The notes beneath the pieces are model-generated. The model saw nothing but the letters and a program-made list of their open reading frames with translations, ran no database searches and had not been told where the DNA came from. A program made the position numbers and the translations under genes. A stretch of 36,310 nucleotides of DNA from Scytonema sp. RU_4_4 (GTDB taxonomy: Bacteria; Cyanobacteriota; Cyanobacteriia; Cyanobacteriales; Nostocaceae): contig JAAUSC010000055.1 of NCBI GenBank assembly GCA_012031965.1, forward strand, positions 1-36,310, given 5' to 3'. Position 1 is the stretch's first letter. The number at the start of each line of letters is the position of its first letter. Shown one piece after another: positions 16,397-26,419 of this stretch.

Positions 16397-16860
16397 TCAG
16401 CCACCCAAAAAATACTGCAACTGAATCTGAATATTCGTACTAGAACCCGCCACTAAAACAGCCGAGTCACCAAAACTGGGCGGACCTGTACGAATTCTTG
16501 GGTTATTAGAAAACCCAAACCCTTCTGTAGGAATGCCAAAAGCATTGCGATTGAGGATACCATCTCCATTAGCATCATGAATAACCGCAACGGCATAGTT
16601 ACCTGCTTTGAAATTAGAAAAAGTCACAAACTGAGGTGTTTGTGTTATCTTGATGCACTGTGATTGTAAGGCTTGCTTGCCGTTGTCAGGAAACCCTTTA
16701 CTACCGGAAAAAACAGCAAAACAAACTTGTCCTTTTTGGTTTTTCAATCCGTCAACTTCAACGGTCAAGTTACCATTAAAACTGGCGATCGCTGAGGTAA
16801 TAACACCACATTTCCTAAGGTAGCCAACACTACGATGACTGCTCGCAACCGTCGCCTCAT
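16397..16860 (-). pseudogene. DUF2141 secreted protein, frameshifted by one base
   Basis: From an ATG at 16860, with GGAG 7 bases upstream, the frame encodes a signal peptide (MRRRLRAVIVVLATLGNVVLLP) and then runs into a stop. The DUF2141 domain (NLTVEVDGLKNQKGQVCFAVF to the stop at 16397) continues in another frame. Adding one base near 16795-16797 joins them as VVLLPSAIASFNGNLTVEV, a perfect signal-peptidase site followed by the mature domain. The total of 464 nt is exactly one base short of whole codons. DUF2141 proteins are exported beta-sandwich proteins of unknown role. The lesion is a one-base deletion or a sequence error. Confidence 0.75.
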
Positions 16861-17283
16861 TATTTTCTCCCGCCTAAGATGTGTCTCTAAACTTGAGTCC
16901 TGCAAAAATTCTGGGGTTTGCACCACGCGATGGTGCAGCGCACCCTCCTGAGTGCAAAGCGCTCAGCATGAGCGTTCGGCGATCGCGCGACTAGGAAATA
17001 TTCATGATAATGATTTTATGATGTTAGGTTAAGTATACAGAAAAAGGACGGCAGGACTCAAAATCCCAATACAGTTCGGTTAGGGAGGTTATCTATTGAG
17101 GCAAGCACCGCTTAAGGGGGAGAAGAGGGGCAGGGGAAGAAGAGTTCATGGACATTATTAATTCTTTTTCCTCCCCTGCTTAAAAGTACTGCTTATAATG
17201 GCTCAACACCGTCGAGAATTCGTAGTAGGCAAAACTGATTTGGATAAAGTCGAGCTTAGGGCTGACCTTGGCAGTTCATTAAT
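16861..17283. other. Intergenic region with a solo MITE-like end
   Basis: No gene is seen. CAATACAGTTCGGTTA at 17067-17082 matches the ends of the MITEs at 27258-27379 and 29072-29181, but a matching right end was not found, so it is a solo or degraded copy. Overlapping palindromic, HIP1-containing DNA lies at about 16925-16995. An AT-rich TGATAATGATTTTAT sequence at 17005-17019 weakly resembles a Fur site. Confidence 0.45.
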
Positions 17284-17553
17284 TCATACCAGAAAAACAC
17301 TGGTATCCTGATAAATTTGAGATAAATTTGAGGAACTCTCAGAAATGCCAGACTCGTCACCATACCAGACTTCATCGAGTTCGTCTTCAGTAAATATATA
17401 GCCAAGAGTAGCAGCAAAATTAACAATCTTAGCTTTGTCCCAATCCCAAATACCAAATAAGCCTCTAACGCAGCACTGATTGTAGTACTGCTCATAAATG
17501 AGTTGATCCGACATCAAAACCTCATAAAAAGCATTTACCTGATCCAGCGACAT
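17284..17553 (-). CDS. Nif11-like domain small protein
   Basis: The ATG at 17553 has AAGGGG 5-6 bases upstream and is preferred to an in-frame ATG 14 codons earlier. The 89-aa product begins MSLDQVNAFYEVLMSDQLIYEQY and continues with KIVNFAATLGYIFTEDELDEVW. That is the pattern of the Nif11-like domain found as leader in many ribosomally made peptides (nitrogenase-associated Nif11 and NHLP families). The tail SGISESSSNLSQIYQDTSVFLV has no Gly-Gly cleavage site and few Cys, Ser or Thr positions typical of a lanthipeptide core. No modifying enzyme or peptidase-transporter is nearby. It may be a stand-alone Nif11 protein. Confidence 0.65.
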   Translation of the reverse strand: MSLDQVNAFYEVLMSDQLIYEQYYNQCCVRGLFGIWDWDKAKIVNFAATLGYIFTEDELDEVWYGDESGISESSSNLSQIYQDTSVFLV

Positions 17554-17801
17554 AGATTCCCCTTGCCAATCATATAAAGTTACATTGACTAACAAAATAA
17601 TTCCAGTTTTACAACTCTTTTCAATAGTTGTGGGTCGTCATACGGATAAATATTGAAGACGTTCATGATAATCTATTGTTTCTTCACATCTCAGTACTGA
17701 CATCTATCAAATGGTTATTTAAAGTATGAACTGAAGGCAGTAAAGATGAAGGGTGAAGTATAAAATTTTTCATAAATTTGGACATTTCTGTGTTTGATCC
17801 T

Positions 17802-19526
17802 TTATCTTTGATTTGTCACTTTTGATGCAGTACAAGGCTGTACTTCATCCCTAAATAGCCAGCCTTGAGTTCCATCAGGCAGTTTAACTTCTACAAAGTC
17901 ACCGCGCACCTGAACAAATAAGACCATTACGCCCAAATTCAGTTGTTTCACAGCGCCAATCTCTGTTTGAGGTTCAGGACGTAATTTAGCCACAAATCTG
18001 CCACCAGGTGGGGAAACAACACGACACAGTTGTGGTTGCTGTGAGATGAAATTCTGTTGTGCATGACTTCCACCGATATTGTTAGGATTCAAAAAGGTAA
18101 AGCCACCAACAGCACTAACACACGCTGCTACACTCATTCCAAGTAACTTTGGTACTTTGATTGGTGAAGGTGATAATACTGATGGAGCAGTCAATAAAAC
18201 TTCTAGTGAATTTTCTTCAGTCTTCTTGACTTTTGGTATCCGCATCGTTTTGGCAACAGGTTGCTGCAGTGCGATCGGAACAATTGAGTATTCTATGGGT
18301 ACGTATCCACCGGGATACTCCTTGCAAACAATGGCTCTTACCTTAAAATTTTGTTGTCCTAAACGTATAGTACTACCAACAGCAAGAGGCATTTCACCTG
18401 CTAAAAGTAACTGTGCATCAACAATAGGGGGATTCATCTGGCGTAGATTCCGCAAGTAAAATCTCTGCTTTTGCTGATGAAAGAAGATTTCAATATGTAA
18501 AGCGGACACTGTTGGATCTGATAAAACAATGTCGCACACTTGGGGATCACGACCGATGCGGACTCCTCGACTGGGGTTTTTACTTTGTTGCTTTTCAAGA
18601 ATTTTGCGATTTTTGACCTGTCCGTTTTCTTCCCATTCTAAACAGAGTTCATGAAGGATATTTGGGATAGGAGAAGCTTCCTCCATAACTGATTTATCTG
18701 GGTTTGTCGTTAATTCCTGGAGCGCTAGCAATACCTCAGTCACAGTCTGGTAACGATCTTTAAAGTGATAGCGCGTCATCTTAGTGAGGATAGCAGCTAA
18801 CCCCGAACTGACAGTTGCTAGATGTTGCCAAAGTGTCTCTCCTGTATTGGGATCATCTTGAAGTTCATGTGGATACACTTCCGTCAATCCCTGAATACCC
18901 ATCATCCCCAGTGCATAAATATCACTACTAGGACGTGGTAAACGTCTGATTTGCTCGGAGGGCATATATCCCCGAGTTCCGGTGATGAGAGTGATGTTGT
19001 TTCGTCCTATCCCAACCGCTGTTTGGCTTTGCAGTTGCTTAATAGCTCCAAAGTCTATCAGAACTAATTTGTTGTCTGAAGCACGTCTGATAATATTGTC
19101 TGGTTTGATATCACGATGAATGACCCCGTGGCTATGGACAAATTCTAAAATACTCAGTAACTCAATCAGCATTTCAAGAATATGGCGTTCTGTCCATCTT
19201 TTTCCTGGAAGAAGTTCCATACTCAGGGGATGTCCACTGATAAATTCTTGTACCAAGTAAAATTCCTGATTCTCTTCAAAATAAGCTAAAAGCCTAGGTA
19301 TTTGGTCGTGATTACCCAACTTTTGCAAAGTTTCAGCTTCTTTTTGAAAAAGCCTTCTGGTAGTTTCTAAAATCTCAGGGTCGGTACTAGAAGTTTTGAG
19401 ATGTTTGAGGACGCATTTAGGGTTTCCAGGGAGGTGAACGTCCTCAACAATGTAAGTTTGCCCAAACCCCCCTTCACCCAATACTTTAAGGACTTTGTAA
19501 TGTCCTGCTAGTAACTGACCAATCAT
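17802..19526 (-). CDS. Serine/threonine protein kinase with FHA and SH3-like domains
   Basis: The 574-aa protein has an N-terminal Hanks-type kinase domain (about 8-270) with the glycine loop GEGGFGQTY, Lys41, catalytic HRDIKPDN with Asp139, and DFG at 158-160. An FHA domain follows (about 305-390; GVRIGRDPQVCDIVLSDPTVSALHIEI), which binds phosphothreonine peptides. Then come one transmembrane helix (about 462-478, MSVAACVSAVGGFTFL) and a C-terminal SH3-like domain (LRPEPQTEIGAV..., GWLFRDEVQPC) that would lie outside the cytoplasmic membrane. All catalytic residues are intact. Substrates are unknown. This modular layout is typical of filamentous cyanobacteria. Confidence 0.92.
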   Translation of the reverse strand: MIGQLLAGHYKVLKVLGEGGFGQTYIVEDVHLPGNPKCVLKHLKTSSTDPEILETTRRLFQKEAETLQKLGNHDQIPRLLAYFEENQEFYLVQEFISGHPLSMELLPGKRWTERHILEMLIELLSILEFVHSHGVIHRDIKPDNIIRRASDNKLVLIDFGAIKQLQSQTAVGIGRNNITLITGTRGYMPSEQIRRLPRPSSDIYALGMMGIQGLTEVYPHELQDDPNTGETLWQHLATVSSGLAAILTKMTRYHFKDRYQTVTEVLLALQELTTNPDKSVMEEASPIPNILHELCLEWEENGQVKNRKILEKQQSKNPSRGVRIGRDPQVCDIVLSDPTVSALHIEIFFHQQKQRFYLRNLRQMNPPIVDAQLLLAGEMPLAVGSTIRLGQQNFKVRAIVCKEYPGGYVPIEYSIVPIALQQPVAKTMRIPKVKKTEENSLEVLLTAPSVLSPSPIKVPKLLGMSVAACVSAVGGFTFLNPNNIGGSHAQQNFISQQPQLCRVVSPPGGRFVAKLRPEPQTEIGAVKQLNLGVMVLFVQVRGDFVEVKLPDGTQGWLFRDEVQPCTASKVTNQR

Positions 19527-20275
19527 GTTATAACGGTGATTTTAAAAAATGACTACAACGTTTCCCATTTATCTATCCAAAGAAAAGATGAAGTCAAAAA
19601 GATATAGAATAAAATTTTCTACTTTATCCTTACCTCTTTTTTTCCCAACTCATACTTCATACTCTTCTATTCCTTTGGGAACACTTTCCGCGAACAAAAA
19701 GCTTCCTAAAGGGTGTCTAGACATTTTATTTGTCTTTTCAGACTTTCCGATTTTCCTAACATTTTAGGCTAATAAATGAAGGAGAACAAGGGTTATTAAT
19801 CCTATTATCTTTCTGGTAAGGACCTTGAACGAAAAGCTTTGTAATGTTCATTAGGTAAAGATAAATCAAATAAGCCTAGTACATCAATGAATAACAAATA
19901 TAATAGTCTAATGTTGCCAGATTGGCACACTTTACAAAAACTATAAAATTACTGGAACTCTAGTTATTGACTGATTTTGTAAAATTGATAGCAATTGAAA
20001 TTATGAAATATATAGGTGATGCTTAGTTTCATAAAAAAGTCTCCATTAGATGAAATGTAAATCTATTAATTTTTAAGTATAATATCGGTGTCTTTTTTCT
20101 TAACACACTACTAACGAGTAGAAAAGATGCGTTTTATAACTATTCTAGTTAACTCAGATCATATCGCCTAGTACAATATTGACTTTTACAAATTTGTAAA
20201 AAATTAGCTGTCAGAAAATGATTGATGTCTGAATGAGAGTATTTCTCTGATGCATAACTCTTTTCGGCTAAATTT
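19527..20275. other. AT-rich gene-poor region
   Basis: About 750 bases of AT-rich DNA with no convincing reading frame, RNA gene or repeat. It separates the minus-strand kinase, whose promoter must lie at its left edge, from the coiled-coil fragment on the right. Confidence 0.5.
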
Positions 20276-20503
20276 TTGTACAGTATCTTGACTTTTTGGA
20301 CAGTATACGGATGTACTTTACAACGAAATTTAGAGAATGCCAATCTTGAGTTTAGGAAAACCCAACAATATCTTCAAGAGCTACAAAGCCAGCTAAACGA
20401 TAGTAAGCAAGAGATCCAAAACCTCCACCAACGGCTTAACACAAAAAATTCAGAGATTGTCACGCATTTGTCCCCTAAAAATTGGGCAGGCTTTATTGAT
20501 TGA
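20276..20503 (+). pseudogene. Coiled-coil fragment cut by a hairpin element
   Basis: From about residue 18 the frame reads as a coiled coil (NLENANLEFRKTQQYLQELQ, then SQLNDSKQEIQNLHQRL), but it has only a TTG start. It runs into the inverted repeat at 20477, where the sequence changes to KNWAGFID and stops. On the other side of the element a second open segment (LEGVGLALSDMGNDNRSGAL to QSHLS, about 20590-20741) ends at TAA. Together they look like remains of one gene split by the element. The original protein is not recognised. Confidence 0.35.
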
Positions 20504-20554
20504 TCTGTCTACCCCAACGATGAATCGTGGGGCTTGGAAGCCTGCCCAATTTTT
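20477..20554. repeat. Palindromic element with 17-bp arms
   Basis: AAAAATTGGGCAGGCTT (20477-20493) pairs perfectly with 20538-20554. An inner hairpin is formed by CCCC, ACGAT and ATCGTGGGG. A run of six T ends the right arm, so the transcript could also act as an intrinsic terminator. No target duplication is visible, so movement as a MITE is not shown. Confidence 0.65.
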
Positions 20555-20792
20555 TACGTGTAAGACCTCGTCATCATGAGTATTTGTTCTAGAAGGTGTT
20601 GGACTGGCGTTGTCGGATATGGGAAATGACAATCGCTCTGGGGCACTCCTTGAGTTATCATCTGTCATACGGCAATGTCGCCAAGCTGACAACATTGCAG
20701 AAAAAACACGTATTGAACAGAACCAATCACACTTGAGTTAAGAATGTGAAATTTGTTCAATGCTTGCGTGCATAATGATTTGAGAGAACCGT

Positions 20793-22187
20793 TCATTCTA
20801 AAGCTGGACGATGTTGAATCCAAGGTTTTGCGGCTTCCAGTTGCGCTGCTAAACGAATGAGGGTGGCTTCCGCTGCGGGGCGTCCCACCAACTGGACACT
20901 CATTGGTAAACCTAGCTCATCAAAACCTACAGGAAGAGCGATCGCCGGTTGTCCAGTTGCGTTTGCTGGGGGACAAGGCGCAACCCAGCCAATAATTTTT
21001 TGGAATGTCTCTTCTGGACTCAAGTTTGCCCACTCTCCCACGCGGATAGGTGAATGTAGGTAAACTGGCAATACAAGCACATCTATTGTGTCGAAAAATG
21101 CGATAATTTGTCGTGCTACCGCTTGCATTTGGTAAACTGCTTGCAGGTACTCTCCCGCAGAACCCGTTCTAGCTAACAACCAACGATTCATTGGCTGCAA
21201 AGCCTCAGCAGGTATTCCCGACGCAGCGACGCTTGTTTGCCAAACAAATTGAAATGGTTCAACTAATCCACTAAAGTCTGGGCTTTTCTGTTCAACTGTA
21301 TGACCAAGTTCTTGTAATAATTGAACTGTTTGTAGAACAGCTTGTTCACAGTTAGCATCAGCGACCCCCAAAGGAGGGATACTTGTCGCATAGGCAATTC
21401 GTAAACTGCTGGGTTTTTCTTTCGTAGAAGCAAGAAATGATGGTTCTGGATTGGGTAACCAATATGGATCACCCGTGACGTATCCAGACATCACATCTAA
21501 AAGAGCAGCCGCATCAGCAACAGTACGTGCTATTGGACCATTTGTTGCAATACCACTCAGGCGATCGCCCACTGGTGCATGAGTCACCCGTCCTCTTGAT
21601 GGCTTGATTCCTACTAAACCACAACAAGCCACAGGTCCACGAATTGAACCACCACCATCAGAACCTTGAGCAATGGCGCATAATCCTGCTGCTAGGGCTG
21701 CGGCTGCACCACCACTGGAACCGCCTGGGGTGTAGTCCAAATTCCACGGATTTCTTGCTGGGGGAAATCCCATAGGCTCTGTGTAAGGAAACGAACCTAT
21801 TTCTGAAGTTGCTGTTTTGCCTAAAAGAATAAATCCAGCTTGCTTAATCCTGACTACGACACCATCATCATAGTCAGCAATATTATTCAGTAATGCGGGA
21901 TTTCCATAGGTACAAGGGACACCTGCAACAGGATTGAGGTCTTTAATAGAAATCGGTACTCCGAAAAACGGTGGTAGTTCCGAGGTATTGGAAAGCATTT
22001 GGGTTTTGGCTTTAGCATCTGCGATCGCTTGTTCTGCCATGACTGTAAAATAACTTCCCAATAGGGGATTTAACCTAGAGATGCGTTCTAAATAAACTTC
22101 CACCAACTCCAACGGCGATACCTCTCGGCGTCGGATTAACTGTGCTTGTTCTAGTGCTGGGGTAAAAGCTAAATCAATTTTATTCAT
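20793..22187 (-). CDS. Amidase (amidase signature family)
   Basis: This 464-aa enzyme of the amidase signature family would hydrolyse amide bonds through a Ser-cisSer-Lys triad. Visible are Lys82 (ISIKDLN), Ser157 in TPGGSSGGAAAA and the nucleophile Ser181 in GSDGGGSIRGP, with the 75- and 24-residue spacings usual in the family. GatA and fatty-acid amide hydrolase share this fold. The absence of gatB/gatC neighbours and the general sequence favour a stand-alone amidase of unknown substrate. AGAGG lies about 11 bases before the ATG. A terminator-like hairpin sits immediately upstream. Confidence 0.9.
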   Translation of the reverse strand: MNKIDLAFTPALEQAQLIRRREVSPLELVEVYLERISRLNPLLGSYFTVMAEQAIADAKAKTQMLSNTSELPPFFGVPISIKDLNPVAGVPCTYGNPALLNNIADYDDGVVVRIKQAGFILLGKTATSEIGSFPYTEPMGFPPARNPWNLDYTPGGSSGGAAAALAAGLCAIAQGSDGGGSIRGPVACCGLVGIKPSRGRVTHAPVGDRLSGIATNGPIARTVADAAALLDVMSGYVTGDPYWLPNPEPSFLASTKEKPSSLRIAYATSIPPLGVADANCEQAVLQTVQLLQELGHTVEQKSPDFSGLVEPFQFVWQTSVAASGIPAEALQPMNRWLLARTGSAGEYLQAVYQMQAVARQIIAFFDTIDVLVLPVYLHSPIRVGEWANLSPEETFQKIIGWVAPCPPANATGQPAIALPVGFDELGLPMSVQLVGRPAAEATLIRLAAQLEAAKPWIQHRPALE

Positions 22188-22207
22188 TAAAATAATGACC
22201 TCTTAAA

Positions 22208-22232
22208 CAAAAATCCCCTGTTTTTGGGGATT
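22208..22232 (-). terminator. Terminator-like hairpin in the amidase leader
   Basis: On the minus strand AATCCCC pairs with GGGGATT (22226-22232 with 22212-22218) around a 7-base loop, followed by TTTTGTTT. It lies about 20 bases before the amidase ATG and just before its ribosome site. It may end an upstream transcript or attenuate the gene. Confidence 0.5.
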
Positions 22233-22484
22233 GGATTTTGTTTTACACTCTCAAGAAGGTTACAATTTTTACGTTTTATAACCAAAAGAGAATTTTGTAT
22301 ATCCAGGGTTATATTACACTAGTTTTCTTCTGTTGATACTGTGCTTGAGCTGTGACTATAACCTTTATTTACAAAAAACATCTTCCTTTGTGAGCAAGCA
22401 AACGTCATACTCGTTGCCGATGACAAACATAACTGAAAATTGATGTAATGATGTAATAGGATTGCTGTTGTCAATGCTAGAGCG

Positions 22485-23582
22485 ATGACTAAGCGAGTTT
22501 TCATTCTTGGAGGGCGAGGGCGGATAGGTCGTAGTGTTGCTCAAGACCTTCTCATCCATACACAAGCAGAAATTATGATCACGGGACGCACGCCAGATAG
22601 TGAAACTCTCGACCCGAGAGTGCAATTTTTGGTGTTAGACTTGGCTGATGTGGAAAAATTGAGGAGGGCGATCGCCTCTACCGACCTGGTGGTTCACTGT
22701 GCTGGTCCTTTTCACTACCGAGACACCAATGTTCTCGAAATCTGTATTGAACATGGCGTCAACTACGTAGATGTCAGTGACCACCGTTCTTATACCAGTA
22801 AGGCTCTGGGCTATAACGATGCAGCTGTATCTGCGGATGTCACAGCGATAATTAACACTGGCATCTTTCCCGGTATTTCTAACAGCATGGTACGTCAGGG
22901 TGTTGAGCAATTCGATGCGCCAGAAAAGATTCATTTGAGTTATTTAGTATCTGGTTCTGGTGGGGCTGGTGTCACTGTCATGCGAACAACTTTTTTAGGC
23001 TTGCAACAGCCTTTTGATGCTTGGATAGATAGTCAATGGCAGACAGTTAAACCTTACAGCGATCGCGAAAATATTGACTTTCCATCTCCATATGGTCGCA
23101 GTGGAGTTTACTGGTTTGATATGCCAGAAACTTTCACCCTACCTCATGCTTTTCCCTCAGTAAAAACAGTCATTACCAAATTTGGTTCAGTTCCCAATTT
23201 TTACAATCACTTGACTTGGATAGCAGCCCACATTTTTCCAAAGCAACTTATGCAACAGAAAAGCGCTATTGAATTTTTGGCTCATGTCAGTCATTTTATG
23301 ACCGATATTACCAATCGTTTCAGTGGTATTGGAGTCGCAGTTCGCTCAGAAATTACAGGTTACAAAGGTGATAAGACAGCAACTTTTTGCTCTACTTTAG
23401 TGCATGAAAATACCGCATTGGCTTCTGGTTGTGGTACGGGTAGCATTGCTCAATTGTTACTCAATGGTAAGTTGAAAAAACCTGGTGTCTCACCTGTTGA
23501 AGAAGCGCTGTCAACAGACTTATTTGAGCAAACAATGCAAAGCCGAGGCATTAAGATAAGTCACGAATGGTCTGGTGTTTAA
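22485..23582 (+). CDS. Saccharopine dehydrogenase-like NAD(P)-binding protein
   Basis: The 365-aa protein starts with a Rossmann dinucleotide-binding motif (VFILGGRGRIGR, glycines at 9-15) and TGR after the second strand, then DLADVEKLRRAI and VVHCAGPFHYRDTNVLEIC, the pattern of saccharopine dehydrogenase NADP-binding domain proteins. TGIFPGISNSM is also characteristic. The rest is the family's C-terminal domain. Whether it acts on saccharopine is doubtful, because many cyanobacterial relatives are uncharacterised reductases. It converges on hemB, with 87 bp between the stops. Confidence 0.85.
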   Translation: MTKRVFILGGRGRIGRSVAQDLLIHTQAEIMITGRTPDSETLDPRVQFLVLDLADVEKLRRAIASTDLVVHCAGPFHYRDTNVLEICIEHGVNYVDVSDHRSYTSKALGYNDAAVSADVTAIINTGIFPGISNSMVRQGVEQFDAPEKIHLSYLVSGSGGAGVTVMRTTFLGLQQPFDAWIDSQWQTVKPYSDRENIDFPSPYGRSGVYWFDMPETFTLPHAFPSVKTVITKFGSVPNFYNHLTWIAAHIFPKQLMQQKSAIEFLAHVSHFMTDITNRFSGIGVAVRSEITGYKGDKTATFCSTLVHENTALASGCGTGSIAQLLLNGKLKKPGVSPVEEALSTDLFEQTMQSRGIKISHEWSGV

Positions 23583-23669
23583 GCTAACAAATGAAAAATG
23601 ACCCAGCGACGCTGAGTTAAGAAGTTTTTTCATCTAAAAAATCAATTTCTTAGCAATCGTATTACCGCT

Positions 23670-24773
<1,104 letters not shown>

Positions 24774-24783
24774 TTAACAGTTC

Positions 24784-25542
24784 CTAGCTCTCATTTGAAA
24801 CCGTCTTGGTTTTGCTGACTCCAAAACCCTTTTTTTCTCCGTAGCGGACAGTCCGGAATTCCACTTGGTTTGTGTTTGGGTTGTAGAGAGTATAGGTTGC
24901 TTCCCCAAGAGTGCGTCCCACATTCCCCACCCCGATGACTTGACACGGCGAAACGTTAATAATTTGGGGAGATGCTTGATTATCGAGGGTTGTAACTTGT
25001 GTAGTGATAGAACCTGCTTGTAATTGATATTGAAAAGTCAAGCCAGAACGACCACAAAATAGGTTATTCGCTTGCATCCGCGATAACCTATCCAACATTT
25101 GGATGGGAGGAGTTAGAAGTGTAAGTTCTTCGCTAACAGATACAGTTGAACCATGAATTAATAGACAATCCAACTCGAAAAACCCAAAATCAAGGTTTCG
25201 CAACCACTGTACTGTCTGACGGGAAACACTATCCCACAGTAACTTCACAGTTTCTCCTCCATATTTCGCTATCAACTCCGTTGGTTCCCCAGTAGCACCA
25301 AGACCATGCAAAATCAAACACTGTTCTTCCCACCATCCCTTACATACAAGCGGTTCTAATTCACCAAGTCGGGGGTTACGGACTCTTTCCACCAGTTGTT
25401 CAGATTCTTTCGTTGGTCCGACGACATCGCCGAGAATATATAATGCCTCCACAAAACGACTCTGACGTTTAATATCTGCCATCACCGCTTCATAAGCCTT
25501 AAGATTACCTTCAATTCCACTTAAAATTGCCCATTTAGTCAT
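24784..25542 (-). CDS. Degenerate metallophosphoesterase-like protein
   Basis: The 252-aa protein has the calcineurin-like phosphoesterase fold pattern, but nearly every metal ligand is changed. The usual SDIHGN is SGIEGN (Asp to Gly9, His to Glu11), the GNHD-type motif is KGWWEE (Asn to Trp70), and GHTH is GRSG. Only LGDVVG with Asp39 and LLIHGS remain. A classical two-metal phosphatase activity is therefore unlikely, and a regulatory or partner role is a better guess. It lies 64 bp after the sister phosphoesterase and 88 bp before hemB, on the same strand. Confidence 0.8.
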   Translation of the reverse strand: MTKWAILSGIEGNLKAYEAVMADIKRQSRFVEALYILGDVVGPTKESEQLVERVRNPRLGELEPLVCKGWWEEQCLILHGLGATGEPTELIAKYGGETVKLLWDSVSRQTVQWLRNLDFGFFELDCLLIHGSTVSVSEELTLLTPPIQMLDRLSRMQANNLFCGRSGLTFQYQLQAGSITTQVTTLDNQASPQIINVSPCQVIGVGNVGRTLGEATYTLYNPNTNQVEFRTVRYGEKKGFGVSKTKTVSNES

Positions 25543-25606
25543 TGGTTATTTGTTATTAGTTGTTGGTCATTTGTCAAGATTTTTTTTTGACTTTTTACTT
25601 TACGTG

Positions 25607-26419
25607 TTATCTCGTACATACATGGGTCGGGTCATCTGCACGTTCTGCAAACTCCATTCCCTGTGCTAAACGCCAAGCAAAAATAGCAGGTAAGCCCTTT
25701 TCGATAATCGCTTTTACGGTTTTGTGATAATCGTAAGGTACTTCCCGTAATATGACTTCTTGAGTGTTAGTGTCGTAAATCACATAAGTGGCATTAGGTC
25801 GCCCATGTCGAGGTTCTCCTACCGAACCGACATTGACAATCTTTTTCAGGGGTGCTGTAAAAGACCTTTCCTGTTCTTTCCAGTTGTCAGTTGTGATACG
25901 CACTTGTAAATGAGCTGCATCTAAGGTACGAACATAAGGCACATGAGTATGACCGCAAAACAATACATCGCTTTCTGTGGAAAGTACGCGCTCTAGTGCT
26001 ACAAAAGCATCAAGTTCTGGTAACAAATACTCGTGGTTGCTGTGAGGACTACCATGAACAAACGCCATGTTCCCTTCACGGAAAGTATGGGGTAATTGGG
26101 CGAGAAATTCGCGATTTTCTGGATGAATTTCCTTGTTAGTCCACTCGTGAGCTAATTTTCCCCGCTTCTCGGCTAAAAGAGAAGGAAAGCTACACTCGCA
26201 AGAATTCAATCCCTCGACAACATCTTCATCCCAACAACCAGCGACGGTAGTAATATTTAAGGAACGAATTTGCGCCACCACCTCATTAGGATAAGGACCA
26301 TATCCTACCAAATCACCCAGACAATAGAGTTTTTCGCATGAGTGCTTGTCGATATCCAGCAAGACAGCATTCAAGGCGTCATAGTTGCTATGAATACATG
26401 ACATGACCGCTATTTTCAC
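25607..26419 (-). CDS. Metallophosphoesterase family protein with cysteine ligand changes
   Basis: This 270-aa calcineurin-like phosphoesterase belongs to the COG0639-type group. It keeps His10, Asp36 (LGDLVGYGPYPNE), VHGSP and CGHTHVPY, but the first aspartate is Cys8 (SCIHSN) and the GNHD asparagine is Cys62 (AGCWDED). Both positions normally bind the metals, so the site may prefer a thiophilic metal. It starts with GTG, and the first four bases overlap the end of the GTPase gene, so translation is coupled. Substrate is unknown; relatives act on phosphate esters or dinucleotides. Confidence 0.85.
   Translation of the reverse strand: MKIAVMSCIHSNYDALNAVLLDIDKHSCEKLYCLGDLVGYGPYPNEVVAQIRSLNITTVAGCWDEDVVEGLNSCECSFPSLLAEKRGKLAHEWTNKEIHPENREFLAQLPHTFREGNMAFVHGSPHSNHEYLLPELDAFVALERVLSTESDVLFCGHTHVPYVRTLDAAHLQVRITTDNWKEQERSFTAPLKKIVNVGSVGEPRHGRPNATYVIYDTNTQEVILREVPYDYHKTVKAIIEKGLPAIFAWRLAQGMEFAERADDPTHVCTR

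Noticed and set aside
17005-17019. TGATAATGATTTTAT as a Fur/Zur box
   Set aside because: Only about 11 of 14 positions match, in AT-rich DNA, and it lies 145 bp from a broken gene; chance is a sufficient explanation.
19527-20275. Possible tRNA or small RNA gene in the AT-rich gap
   Set aside because: No cloverleaf or conserved T-loop sequence was found by eye.
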